Shown here piece by piece: positions 53,464 to 62,434 of a stretch of DNA of 64,000 nt. Origin of the DNA: an uncultured Psychrobacter sp. Its GTDB lineage: Bacteria > Pseudomonadota > Gammaproteobacteria > Pseudomonadales > Moraxellaceae. How positions within the stretch are numbered: position 1 is the stretch's first letter; each line of letters opens with the position of its first letter. The stretch covers positions 353,211-417,210 of the forward strand of contig CANMUI010000002.1 of assembly GCA_947501045.1 (NCBI GenBank). The letters run 5' to 3'. Both the position numbers and the translations under genes were made by a program. Under the pieces are notes generated by a model. That model was not told the DNA's origin, made no database searches, and worked only from the letters and a program-made list of their open reading frames with translations.

Positions 53464-54324
53464 CTAGTGCACTAAAATAATAGGCGAGACGGTATTGGCA
53501 ATAAGTTTTGTTGTCGTGCTACCCAAAAATAATCGTTGCCATTTGGCATGTCCATAAGCGCCAATCACAATAAGATCGACATTATTGTCCGCCTGAAACC
53601 CTAATAACCCATCGACGACATCCATTTCAGGCAAGTGATGCGCGGCTACCTTAAATCCGGCTGCATCTAACTGGGCAGCGGCGGCAGCTAAGATATTTTT
53701 GGAGTTGCTATTATTATGACCCACCATGACGATATGACCTTGCATTCCTCTTAGTACTTCACTTCTTGCAATTTTTTGGGTGGCTTTGATCGCAGTTTTG
53801 CTAGCGTCAAACGCAACCATGTACGATTGAGGCGTTTTAAAGTCCTCTGAGCAAATCAAAATCGGCGTACTTGAGGCTCGAGCAACGGTTTCGATTTGGC
53901 TACCAATATTGATTTGACTGCCTTTATGATCCTCTCCGCGTCGTCCCATAACCAGCGCACGATTTTGGGTTTTGAGGAGTTCGATAGCTGGCAATAGCTT
54001 ACCGCGGCTTTGGTGAGTTTTAACTTCTACATCAGAGTGACTATTGATATAGCTTTTTGCATCATGTATTAGTGCCTTACTGTAGCTTTCAGCAATCTCG
54101 GCTCTTTGCTCATCCATCTGTGTTAATGCAAATAATAAATCGCGGCGACTATGAGCACCTATTGCCTTTGATAAATCGCGCCTTGCGGTGTCGGGAACAT
54201 CAATAACGTTTAGTACAGCAACGGGTATGTTCAATCTACCAGCATACCATGCTGCATAGTCACAGACCGATTCAGTGACTGCCGATCCATCGACACAAGC
54301 TAAAATGTGCTGTTGTGTTGTCAT
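53464..54324 (-). CDS. Universal stress protein with two UspA domains
   Basis: In this 286-aa protein each half has a Usp fold. The second ends with the ATP-binding pattern GAYGHAKWQRLFLGSTTTKLI; the first has MGRRGEDHKGSQINIGSQIET. It is cytoplasmic, with no membrane segment. It is transcribed divergently from the aminotransferase, and the 297-base spacer has the 9-base inverted repeat at 54419-54441. Confidence 0.9.
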   Translation of the reverse strand: MTTQQHILACVDGSAVTESVCDYAAWYAGRLNIPVAVLNVIDVPDTARRDLSKAIGAHSRRDLLFALTQMDEQRAEIAESYSKALIHDAKSYINSHSDVEVKTHQSRGKLLPAIELLKTQNRALVMGRRGEDHKGSQINIGSQIETVARASSTPILICSEDFKTPQSYMVAFDASKTAIKATQKIARSEVLRGMQGHIVMVGHNNSNSKNILAAAAAQLDAAGFKVAAHHLPEMDVVDGLLGFQADNNVDLIVIGAYGHAKWQRLFLGSTTTKLIANTVSPIILVH

Positions 54325-54418
54325 AGTCTATCCTTAAATGTTTAATTAAATAATAGATTTTGAGCCTTTAAAAGATTTTTGGTTAAATATTACTTTAATA
54401 ATAACACCCATTAATGTT

Positions 54419-54441
54419 CTTATTAAATAACTTTTAATAAG
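54419..54441. promoter_or_regulatory. Nine-base inverted repeat CTTATTAAA-N5-TTTAATAAG
   Basis: A perfect dyad lies between the divergent stress-protein and aminotransferase genes. A further TTTAATAA lies at 54394-54401, and the same half-sites recur at 58628-58635 and 58650-58657 between the HPPD and fumarylacetoacetase genes. The surrounding DNA is very AT-rich, so chance is possible. Confidence 0.4.
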
Positions 54442-54621
54442 TATTTAAATTCCTGTTTAACAAATATTTAATAATAATCTACTAACTATCTAAAGCCCTA
54501 TCAAAGCATCTATAATCAACTTATCAGTACAGTAAATAAATCTAGCATTGAATGCCTACTGAATGTAATTTATGATCTTAAGTAGTTGCATTTATTTTAT
54601 AAAAAACAATAGGAAAACAAG

Positions 54622-55818
54622 ATGTTTAAAGACGTCGATTATTACGCAGGCGACCCGATTTTAGGGCTGGTAGATAAATTCTTTGCCGATAGCAATCCCA
54701 ACAAAGTCAATCTAAGCATCGGTATCTATTACGATGAAGACAGCAAACTACCCGTACTTGAGTGCGTAAAAACGGCTGAGCAGCGCATTGCTGATCCCAT
54801 CACGCCAAGGCCTTATTTGCCGATGGCAGGACTACTTGGACATCGCTTAGGTTGTCAAAACTTGCTATTCGGTAAAGACGCGCCAGTTTTACAACAAGGA
54901 CGCGTGGCGACTATCGCGACCATTGGCGGCTCGGGCGCTTTAAGAGTCGGCGCGGAATTTATTCATAGATGGTTTCCAAAGTCAAAGTGCTATGTGAGCG
55001 ACCCGACTTGGGGCAACCACATTGCTATCTTTGAGGGTAGCGGTATTGAGGTCGGTAGTTATCCTTATTACGATAAAGCCAATAGTCGCATTAAGTTTGA
55101 TGAAATGCTTGAATTTATCGAAAAACTAAACAAGCATGACGTGGTACTTTTGCATCCTTGCTGTCATAACCCGACAGGCATGGACTTAACGCGTGAACAA
55201 TGGGATAAAGTATTAGAGGTGATTAAGCAGCGTGAGCTTATTCCCTTTATGGACATCGCTTATCAAGGTTTTGGCGAAGATATGGACAGTGACGCTTACG
55301 CCATTCGTAAGGCCGTCGATATGGGATTACCGGTATTTGTCAGCAACTCATTTTCTAAGAATTTATCGTTATACGGCGAGCGCGTTGGCGGCTTATCGGT
55401 TGTTTGTCCAAGTGTTGATGAAGCCGAGCGCGTCTTTGGACAACTTAATTTTGTGGTACGTAGCATCTACTCAAGCCCGCCGTCACATGGTGGTCATGTA
55501 GTCGATATCGTCATGAACGATGACAAATTATATCAGCAGTGGGTGGGCGAAGTTTACGGCATGCGCGATCGCATCAAGGCCATGCGCCTCAAGCTTAAAT
55601 CAGTGCTAGAAGCCAAACTGCCTGAGCAAAATTTTGATTATATTACCCGCCAAAACGGTATGTTTAGCTTTACTGGACTTAACCCTGAGCAAATTGAGCG
55701 TTTACAAAGCGAGTTTGGCGTTTATCTGATCTCTAATTCACGCATGTGTATAGCGGGATTAAACGTCGATAACATCGATTATGTCGCTAACGCTATGGTT
55801 GAGGTTTTAAAAGAGTAG
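54622..55818 (+). CDS. tyrB: Aromatic/aspartate aminotransferase (class I)
   Basis: The 398-aa PLP enzyme has the cofactor lysine in SNSFSKNLSLYGERVGG and the aspartate in FMDIAYQGFG. NPTGMDLTREQWD and the substrate-binding arginine in NSRMCIAG follow class I alpha. It converts tyrosine to 4-hydroxyphenylpyruvate (substrate inferred from context: HPPD and fumarylacetoacetase follow within 5 kb). AspC and TyrB cannot be told apart by eye. It is followed by a strong two-way terminator. Confidence 0.83.
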   Translation: MFKDVDYYAGDPILGLVDKFFADSNPNKVNLSIGIYYDEDSKLPVLECVKTAEQRIADPITPRPYLPMAGLLGHRLGCQNLLFGKDAPVLQQGRVATIATIGGSGALRVGAEFIHRWFPKSKCYVSDPTWGNHIAIFEGSGIEVGSYPYYDKANSRIKFDEMLEFIEKLNKHDVVLLHPCCHNPTGMDLTREQWDKVLEVIKQRELIPFMDIAYQGFGEDMDSDAYAIRKAVDMGLPVFVSNSFSKNLSLYGERVGGLSVVCPSVDEAERVFGQLNFVVRSIYSSPPSHGGHVVDIVMNDDKLYQQWVGEVYGMRDRIKAMRLKLKSVLEAKLPEQNFDYITRQNGMFSFTGLNPEQIERLQSEFGVYLISNSRMCIAGLNVDNIDYVANAMVEVLKE

Positions 55819-55872
55819 CCATTTGCATAAATTTTTACTTAATAATGACAAAGGTATTATTTAACTTATAAA

Positions 55873-55906
55873 AGAGCGGCTTATCTTCGAATAAGCCGCT
55901 CTTTTT
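55873..55906. terminator. Bidirectional terminator between aminotransferase and NhaC genes
   Basis: A 12-base perfect stem (55873-55884 with 55891-55902), a six-base loop, T run on the right and A run on the left serve both convergent genes. Confidence 0.92.
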
Positions 55907-55910
55907 ATCT

Positions 55911-57302
55911 CTATAAGCTGTTATCTGCTTTACTAATCGTTATCCCAGTAAAACCAAACAACAAGGTCAATAATAAAGACAAATAGCAGAAAAAAGCATA
56001 GGGCAGATAATCAAGCACCGGTACGCCTAAAGCTTGACTGATAAACACCCCGCACACGCTCCAAGGCACGAGCGGATTGATAACCGTACCCGCATCTTCA
56101 ATAGTGCGAGATAAGTTTTTAGGATGTAGATTGAGTCGCTCAAAGGTTGAGCGAAAAGCGGTGCCTGACAATAGCAAACTTAAATACTGCTCACCAATGA
56201 GTACATTGATGCTAAGCGCTGACATAGCAGCGGCGAATATAGCGCGGCCTGAGCTGGTCAAATGATCTTTGATACCTGATAACAAGGCAGGCAAAATCCC
56301 TAAAGCGCTAAGAAGTCCGCCAAGGCTAAGTGCTAGTATCACGATAGTTTGGGTGAAAAACATACTTTGCACGCCGCCGCGAGACAGTAACCCGCCCACT
56401 TCTCCTAAATCTAAGGATTCAGCTGGCGTATAACCGGCAAAAAAATAGCCACCAAGCTGCTCAATAGAGGGCGTGCTATGCAGATAAGTGATGATTAAGG
56501 CGACGATTATAGTACAGATAATGGTATAAATAGCATTGACTCGAAATACGGCCAGTCCTACTAATACCAAAAATGGTAGCACCGCATAACCCTGTACCAA
56601 ACCGCTATCAATCAATTGTCCTTGCAGTACTTGCACTTGACTTAAATCAGAGCTAACCGTTTGTCCGGAGAAAAACCAAAATAGCGCTACCGTAATGATC
56701 CATGCAGGGACGGTGGTGTACATCATGTTGCGAATGTGGGCGAATAAATCAATACCTACAACTGATGAGGCAATGGTACAGGTATCAGATAACGGCGACA
56801 TTTTGTCCCCAAAGAAGGCCCCTGATACTATTGCCCCTGCTGCAATAGCGACATTGGCATCAAAGGCATTACTCATACCAATAAAAGCCACACCCAACGT
56901 AGCCGCTGTGGTCAAACTACTGCCCAAAGCTATCCCAATAATCGAGGTCAGCACAAAGGCGGAGATATAATAGAACTCAGGCGATATCATCTCAAAGCCA
57001 TAATACATGATGGTCGGTATTGCTCCAGACATCATTAACGCGGCAATCATTAAGCCAATAAAGAAGAATAGATAAATAGCCCCGATACCACTCATGACCC
57101 CTTCGGCCATTTTTGCCTGCATATCGTTAAAGCTAAGCTTCTTAAACAGACCAATAGCCAACAAAAAACAAATAGCTAGTATCAATGACAAATGAGGTAC
57201 CCAGCCAAAACCTATCATAGTCACACCCATGATAGCGATAACTAGCGCTGCTATGGTAAAGGCGAGCTTGGGCGAAAACTGAGTCAATGTTTCTGACAGC
57301 AT
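55911..57302 (-). CDS. NhaC-family Na+/H+ antiporter-like transporter
   Basis: The 463-aa protein has about 11-12 hydrophobic segments. GIALGSSLTTAATLGVAFIGM, FFGDKMSPLSDTCTIAS and NPLVPWSVCGVFISQ are the typical NhaC blocks. NhaC members exchange Na+ for H+ or for organic acids (the MleN group). Its place between aminotransferase and HPPD makes tyrosine or an aromatic acid a possible substrate, which is inference. Confidence 0.85.
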   Translation of the reverse strand: MLSETLTQFSPKLAFTIAALVIAIMGVTMIGFGWVPHLSLILAICFLLAIGLFKKLSFNDMQAKMAEGVMSGIGAIYLFFFIGLMIAALMMSGAIPTIMYYGFEMISPEFYYISAFVLTSIIGIALGSSLTTAATLGVAFIGMSNAFDANVAIAAGAIVSGAFFGDKMSPLSDTCTIASSVVGIDLFAHIRNMMYTTVPAWIITVALFWFFSGQTVSSDLSQVQVLQGQLIDSGLVQGYAVLPFLVLVGLAVFRVNAIYTIICTIIVALIITYLHSTPSIEQLGGYFFAGYTPAESLDLGEVGGLLSRGGVQSMFFTQTIVILALSLGGLLSALGILPALLSGIKDHLTSSGRAIFAAAMSALSINVLIGEQYLSLLLSGTAFRSTFERLNLHPKNLSRTIEDAGTVINPLVPWSVCGVFISQALGVPVLDYLPYAFFCYLSLLLTLLFGFTGITISKADNSL

Positions 57303-57456
57303 AAGGTATCCTTATATCTAATATAATTTATTATCTCAACTCAGTAGCGCTTTACCATATTAGCGCGAAACTTTGTCAGGTTTTACTGCACATCAATCAC
57401 CTGCCTTCATCGTTTATGTGGCAGGCTATTAAGCTAAGTCTTATCAACCAATACCT

Positions 57457-58557
57457 TTAATCTGTCTCGCTCTCAGACTGACCAACAGCGCCGCGGCGCA
57501 CTTGATCGCGCTCAATTGATTCAAATAGCGCCTTAAAGTTACCCTCGCCAAAGCCTTCATCATAATCGCCTTTACGTTGGATAAATTCAAAGAATACAGG
57601 GCTACCTAAAATAGGCTCAGAGAAAATCTGTAATAGCAAACGCGGCGTACCACCTTCTGTGGTGCCATCTAACAAAATACCTCGAGTTTGTAAGTCAGAG
57701 ACTTTTTCGCCATGATTAGGCAAACGCTCATCAAGCATCTCATAATAAGCGGCGGTAGGTGCAGTCATCAAAGGAATGCCTGCCTCTTTTAGCTTGTCGA
57801 TACTGGCAAGCAAATCGTCGCTTGCCAGCGCAATATGCTGAATGCCCTCGCCATTAAAGCTCATAAGGTACTCTTCGATTTGACCACCGCCCTGTTTAGC
57901 CTCTTCATTTAAAGGAATGCGAATCTTGCCATCAGGCGCGGTCATAGCTTTACTGGTCAGCCCCGTATATTCGCCTTTGATATCAAAATAGCGAATCTCA
58001 CGAAAGTTGAATATGCGCTCATAAAATTTCGCCCAATAAGTCATTCGGCCACGATAAACATTATGGGTTAAATGATCAATAACCTTAAAGCCATGACCAA
58101 CAGGACGTCGATCAACCTCTGGGAAAAATACAAAATCCACATCATAAATAGATTCGCCGTCTTTAAAGCGATCAATCAGGTAGATAAGTGAGCCGCCAAT
58201 ACCTTTGATGGCCGGCAACCTTAGCTCCATCACTCCTGTCGGTACCTCAATCGGCTGCGCACCATTTTCAATTGTCATCTCGTAGGCTTTTTTGGCGTCT
58301 TTAACCCGAAAGCCCATGCTACAAGCACCTGCCCCATGCTCTTCTACAAAGTAGCTGGCTTGGCTTCTAGGTTCACGGTTCAAGATAAGATTGATGTCAC
58401 CTTGACGGTACAAAGAGACATCCTTTGATCTATGGTTAGCGACGTGGGTAAATCCAAGCTGCTCAAATAGCGCTTCTACTGCCTCAGGATCAGGTGAGGC
58501 GAACTCAACAAAGTCAAAACCTTGTAGACCCATTGGGTTTTCGAATAAATCTACCAT
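57457..58557 (-). CDS. hppD: 4-Hydroxyphenylpyruvate dioxygenase
   Basis: It is 366 aa from ATG 58557; AAGGAAG lies about eight bases upstream, while ATG 58563 sits directly against that site. Two VOC modules are present; iron ligands are seen in the C-terminal one: His in VIDHLTHNVYRG, His in GEGIQHIALASDD and Glu in VFFEFIQRKGD. It converts 4-hydroxyphenylpyruvate to homogentisate. The family ending with the C-terminal gating helix (NFKALFESIERDQ) is intact. It is divergent from fumarylacetoacetase, with which it shares the pathway. Confidence 0.95.
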   Translation of the reverse strand: MVDLFENPMGLQGFDFVEFASPDPEAVEALFEQLGFTHVANHRSKDVSLYRQGDINLILNREPRSQASYFVEEHGAGACSMGFRVKDAKKAYEMTIENGAQPIEVPTGVMELRLPAIKGIGGSLIYLIDRFKDGESIYDVDFVFFPEVDRRPVGHGFKVIDHLTHNVYRGRMTYWAKFYERIFNFREIRYFDIKGEYTGLTSKAMTAPDGKIRIPLNEEAKQGGGQIEEYLMSFNGEGIQHIALASDDLLASIDKLKEAGIPLMTAPTAAYYEMLDERLPNHGEKVSDLQTRGILLDGTTEGGTPRLLLQIFSEPILGSPVFFEFIQRKGDYDEGFGEGNFKALFESIERDQVRRGAVGQSESETD

Positions 58558-58563
58558 GGTCAT

Positions 58564-58872
58564 CTTCCTTAATTTTAATTGATGGTGTGGGAAACATTAT
58601 AAATCAATAATAACTAGTTTTAGATCTTTATTAAATGCCCAATTTATACTTTAATAATAAGACCAAATGATTATAAGCACGAGTCAACCATTTAAACGAC
58701 ATATAAATATAATTTATAAGTGTTACCTTATAGTATATATTCATATAATCACATCAAAAGGTATAAAATTCTTGCAATCTAATTCACTATAAATTACATT
58801 ATAAGAAACAGATTAACTATACCGTAATAATTCATCTTATTTTAATCCGTCTTACTTAAGCAAGGAGCTATT
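58564..58872. promoter_or_regulatory. Divergent promoter region of HPPD and fumarylacetoacetase
   Basis: The roughly 310-base very AT-rich spacer has no gene. TTATTAAA (58628-58635) and TTTAATAA (58650-58657) repeat the half-sites seen before the aminotransferase. A weak promoter towards the right may be TTGCAA at 58772 with TACATT at 58795. Confidence 0.4.
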
Positions 58873-60165
58873 ATGTCAACGATTGACACCAACCTTTCAT
58901 CATTTATCGACATTGCGTCCGATTCTGACTTCTCCATTCATAATCTGCCTTATGGCATCTTTAGTGAAACTGCTGATGGCACGCGCCGTGCTGGTGTAGC
59001 TATTGGTGAACATGTCTTGGATTTATCTGTTCTTGAAAAAGAAGGTTTGCTCAAAATAGACGGTGGTAGCTATTTTGATCAGCCCACGCTAAATGCCTTT
59101 ATTGATTCTGGTCGGGACAATTGGACTCATGCGCGTAAAGCCATTCAGTCTTTGCTTTCTGCTGACAACGATGCTTTACGTGACAATCAAGACTTGCAGA
59201 AAAAAGCTCTATTCAAGCAAGCGGACGTAACTATGCATTTGCCTGTCCATGTGCCAGGCTATACTGATTTTTATTCCTCTAAAGAGCATGCAACCAACGT
59301 TGGTACTCTATTTCGTGACCCCAACAATGCCCTACTGCCCAATTGGAAAGAGATGCCAGTCGGCTATAATGGTCGCGCCAGTACGGTCTTTGTAACCGGT
59401 TCAACAGATATTATTCGCCCCTCAGGTCAGCTTAAGCCCAATCCTGATGAGCGGCCTATTTTTGCCCCTTGTAAGCGCCTTGACTTCGAGCTTGAGACTG
59501 CCTTTATTGTCGGTAAACCTAACAAGATTGGTGAGCCTATAGCTGTCGAGGATGCTTGGGATCATATCTTTGGTATGGTGTTATTTAATGATTGGTCAGC
59601 ACGCGATATTCAAAAGTGGGAATATGTCCCGTTAGGACCTTTTAATGCCAAAACTTTTGCCTCTGAGATCTCTCCTTGGATCGTTACTATGGATGCGCTA
59701 GCGCCTTTTAAAACTGAGCTGCCCACGCAAGATCCAAAGCCACTGGCTTATCTACGGGAGACAAAATCTGATAGCAGCTTTGATATCAATCTCTCAGTGG
59801 AGCTGCTGGCAGAGAATGATGATAGCGCTACGGTCATTGGTGAAACCAACTTTAAATATATGTATTGGTCGATGGCGCAGCAATTGGCTCATCACACCAT
59901 TACAGGTTGTAAGGTAGAAGTCGGTGATATGATGGGTTCCGGCACTATCTCAGGTCCAACGCCTGACTCTTATGGCTCGATGCTGGAGATCGCTTGGAAT
60001 GCGACCAAACCTGTTGAGCTTAAGAGCGGTGAGACCCGCACCTTTATCGAAGATGGCGATACGGTCATTATGAAAGGCTATAGCGAAAAAGACGGTGTCC
60101 GTGTCGGCTTTGGTGAAGTACGCGGTAAAGTACTACCCGCGTTAGATTTTAATTTTGATACCTGA
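58873..60165 (+). CDS. fahA: Fumarylacetoacetase
   Basis: In this 430-aa protein the N-terminal SH3-like domain starts HNLPYGIFS. The C-terminal hydrolase domain has DFYSSKEHATNVGTLFRDP (catalytic His), LDFELETAFIVG, FNDWSARDIQKWEYVPLGPF and GDMMGSGTISGP. It splits fumarylacetoacetate into fumarate and acetoacetate, the last step of tyrosine breakdown. The start follows AAGGAG. Confidence 0.95.
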   Translation: MSTIDTNLSSFIDIASDSDFSIHNLPYGIFSETADGTRRAGVAIGEHVLDLSVLEKEGLLKIDGGSYFDQPTLNAFIDSGRDNWTHARKAIQSLLSADNDALRDNQDLQKKALFKQADVTMHLPVHVPGYTDFYSSKEHATNVGTLFRDPNNALLPNWKEMPVGYNGRASTVFVTGSTDIIRPSGQLKPNPDERPIFAPCKRLDFELETAFIVGKPNKIGEPIAVEDAWDHIFGMVLFNDWSARDIQKWEYVPLGPFNAKTFASEISPWIVTMDALAPFKTELPTQDPKPLAYLRETKSDSSFDINLSVELLAENDDSATVIGETNFKYMYWSMAQQLAHHTITGCKVEVGDMMGSGTISGPTPDSYGSMLEIAWNATKPVELKSGETRTFIEDGDTVIMKGYSEKDGVRVGFGEVRGKVLPALDFNFDT

Positions 60166-60268
60166 ACTTTTAGAAACAGGCGTAAGACGATCGGTTACTA
60201 TCGTTAATAACCGTTAATAACTTTAGAGTCAACCTAAAGTTTTACGCCTTCATCAAAAGGATATTGAT

Positions 60269-60844
60269 ATGAGCTTTAAAATAGAAAAAATTCATCATGT
60301 GGCTTACCGCTGTAAAGACGCTAAAGAAACAGTGGAATGGTACCAAAAACATTTAAACATGGATTTCGTGCTAGCTTTTGCTGAAGACCATGTGCCATCT
60401 ACCAAAGCTTTTGATCCTTATATGCATGTATTTTTGGACTCAGGTAATGGTAATGTCTTAGCATTTTTCGAAGTACCCAATCAGCCTGAGATGGGGTTTG
60501 ATCCCAACACTCCAAGTTGGGTTCAGCATTTAGCGCTTAAAGTGAAAGATCGTGACGAGCTCATGGCTGCCAAAGAGCATCTAGAGTCAGCTGGCATTGA
60601 TATCGTTGGGGTTACCAATCATGGTATTTTCCACTCTATTTATTTCTTTGATCCTAATGGTCATCGTTTAGAGCTGACCTACGACGATTCTGCTGCAGAA
60701 TCAAAGATCTCTATGATCACCGAAGAGATGAAGCACGATATGCTCGATGAATGGTCACGCACCAAGCGCGCCCCCGCGCATACGCAGTTTTTGCATGCCG
60801 ATGAGCTTGAGGAAGCCAAAAAGCATGTACCTATAGGTGAATAA
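60269..60844 (+). CDS. Single-module VOC (glyoxalase/dioxygenase fold) protein
   Basis: The 191-aa protein has a complete metal triad: His10 (IHHVAYRCKD), His87 (WVQHLALKVKD) and Glu135 (GHRLELTYDD). It is therefore probably a metal enzyme. A helical C-terminal tail follows. Placed right after fumarylacetoacetase in a tyrosine block without visible homogentisate dioxygenase, it is a candidate for that missing step, or for an isomerase or lyase. The spacer to fahA contains the hairpin AACTTTAG/CTAAAGTT (60219-60241). Confidence 0.75.
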   Translation: MSFKIEKIHHVAYRCKDAKETVEWYQKHLNMDFVLAFAEDHVPSTKAFDPYMHVFLDSGNGNVLAFFEVPNQPEMGFDPNTPSWVQHLALKVKDRDELMAAKEHLESAGIDIVGVTNHGIFHSIYFFDPNGHRLELTYDDSAAESKISMITEEMKHDMLDEWSRTKRAPAHTQFLHADELEEAKKHVPIGE

Positions 60845-60901
60845 GCTGTATTACTAGCGATACTTTAAAAACTTTTGCAGCCGTTTAAAAGGACTTTAAA
60901 C

Positions 60902-61093
60902 ATGCATATTCCGTCACAAATGCCTAGGCAGTCATTGTATTTTGACTATCAAGTCTATCCCTATTTTTATAGTCAACAGGATATCCGATCCGATGACCAG
61001 ACCGTTACCATAGTTGGTGCCGGTCTCATAGGCATGACTACGGCGATTATGCTGGCTAAATATAGTGTTAAAGTTGTTTTGTTAATAGCGTGA
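60902..61093 (+). pseudogene. Truncated FAD-dependent monooxygenase (MhpA-like), N-terminal fragment
   Basis: From ATG 60902 (AAGGA upstream) 63 residues remain: a leader and the FAD-binding strand-loop-helix TVTIVGAGLIGMTTAIMLAK. The frame then reads VKVVLLIA and stops where a full aromatic monooxygenase would continue for some 450 residues. No later part of the gene follows before the TRAP genes. This fits an internal deletion that removed the rest of the gene and possibly following genes. Confidence 0.72.
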
Positions 61094-61271
61094 ACTGTTT
61101 TTAGTAAAGTTGACAGTATTAAATGCGAACATTTTAAGTGACAAAGTTAAGTCACAAAGAGAGCTTTATTACCATAATTAATCAAGCTTTAATGTTTGAG
61201 GATTAATTGACCTCAATCATATGACTATCAAGCATGACGATAAAAACCAACCATCAAGAAAGGACTCTAAG

Positions 61272-62339
61272 ATGAAAACTAAACTATCTACTTCAATATC
61301 ACTAGCTACGGTAATGACTCTCTCTGGACTGGCATTGTCAGCTTGCTCCAATAACGATCAAGCCGCTTCAGCCGATGGCGGCGCAGATGAGGTTACGACT
61401 CTTAGATTCTCTCACTTTATGACCGCTAACGACAATATCAATACCGAAGGTTTTGAGCCTTGGGCGCGCAAGATTGAAGAGGACTCAAATGGTCGCCTAA
61501 AAGTTGAGATTTATCCTTCTGCTACCTTGAGTAAACCCGGTGCCACTTATGATGCTGCTGCCAAAGGTACTGTTGATATTGGTATGCAAGTACAGGGTTA
61601 TACTGCTGGGCGTTTTCCTTTGACTCAAGTTGTGGAGCTACCGGGCATCTCTAACACTGCTGAAGAGCAAACGTGTATCTTGTATGAGCTATATAATAAC
61701 GGTGCGATCTCTGACGAATATGAGGACACGCATCTGCTATCGTTAATGGGCTCAGGACAGGGCGCGCTACACACCACTGATCAGCCTATTCGTACCCCAG
61801 AGGATATGAAAGGTCTGCGTATTCGTCAGCCTTCTGTAGTTGCCACTCACGTCATCGATGCTATTGGTGCCGCTCCTGTCGGTATACCTGCTAGTGATAC
61901 TTACACCTCAGTACAACGCGGCGTCATTGATGGCCTAGCCTTTACTTGGCAGCCTATTCAAGCCTTCCGTCTTGATGAGCTACTTAATCATCATACCAAT
62001 ATCCCTTTTTATAACTCAACCTTTGTAGTGACCATGAATAAGGATAAGTACGAAAGCCTTCCTGAAGATCTTCAAAAGGTTATCGATGACAACTCAGGCA
62101 TAGAGATGTCAACTCGTATCGCCAGAATCTTTGACGAAAGTAATGAAGCCGCGATGGCAGCCGCTCGGGAGAAAGGCGATACCATGATCGATATTCCTGA
62201 TCCTTTGAATGATCCTAATTGGAGAGAGCCATTATTACAAGGCACGCAAAGTTATCTTGACGAATTAGCAGAGCTTGGTCTTGACGGTGAAGGCGTTTAT
62301 GAGCAAGTAAAAGCCGCTAGTGTTGGCTGTAAAGTTTAA
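61272..62339 (+). CDS. TRAP transporter substrate-binding lipoprotein (DctP family), copy 1
   Basis: It is 355 aa from ATG 61272 with AAAGGA seven bases upstream; the frame is open further up but without a better start. The signal ends in LALSAC, a lipobox, so the protein is probably membrane-tethered. DctP blocks include LRFSHFMTANDNIN, IEIYPSATL-like KVEIYPSATLSKPG, MKGLRIRQPSVVATHVIDAIG and FTWQPIQAFRLDELL with the substrate arginine in RIRQP. It binds an organic acid for uptake by the DctQM permease that follows. Confidence 0.9.
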   Translation: MKTKLSTSISLATVMTLSGLALSACSNNDQAASADGGADEVTTLRFSHFMTANDNINTEGFEPWARKIEEDSNGRLKVEIYPSATLSKPGATYDAAAKGTVDIGMQVQGYTAGRFPLTQVVELPGISNTAEEQTCILYELYNNGAISDEYEDTHLLSLMGSGQGALHTTDQPIRTPEDMKGLRIRQPSVVATHVIDAIGAAPVGIPASDTYTSVQRGVIDGLAFTWQPIQAFRLDELLNHHTNIPFYNSTFVVTMNKDKYESLPEDLQKVIDDNSGIEMSTRIARIFDESNEAAMAAAREKGDTMIDIPDPLNDPNWREPLLQGTQSYLDELAELGLDGEGVYEQVKAASVGCKV

Positions 62340-62434
62340 TCCAAGAACCAAGGTCGAATAATTATAAATGTAGCGCCATGTTTTTGCGTAGATATTCGAC
62401 CACTAAAGATCACCCATCAGGAAAGGATTCTATG

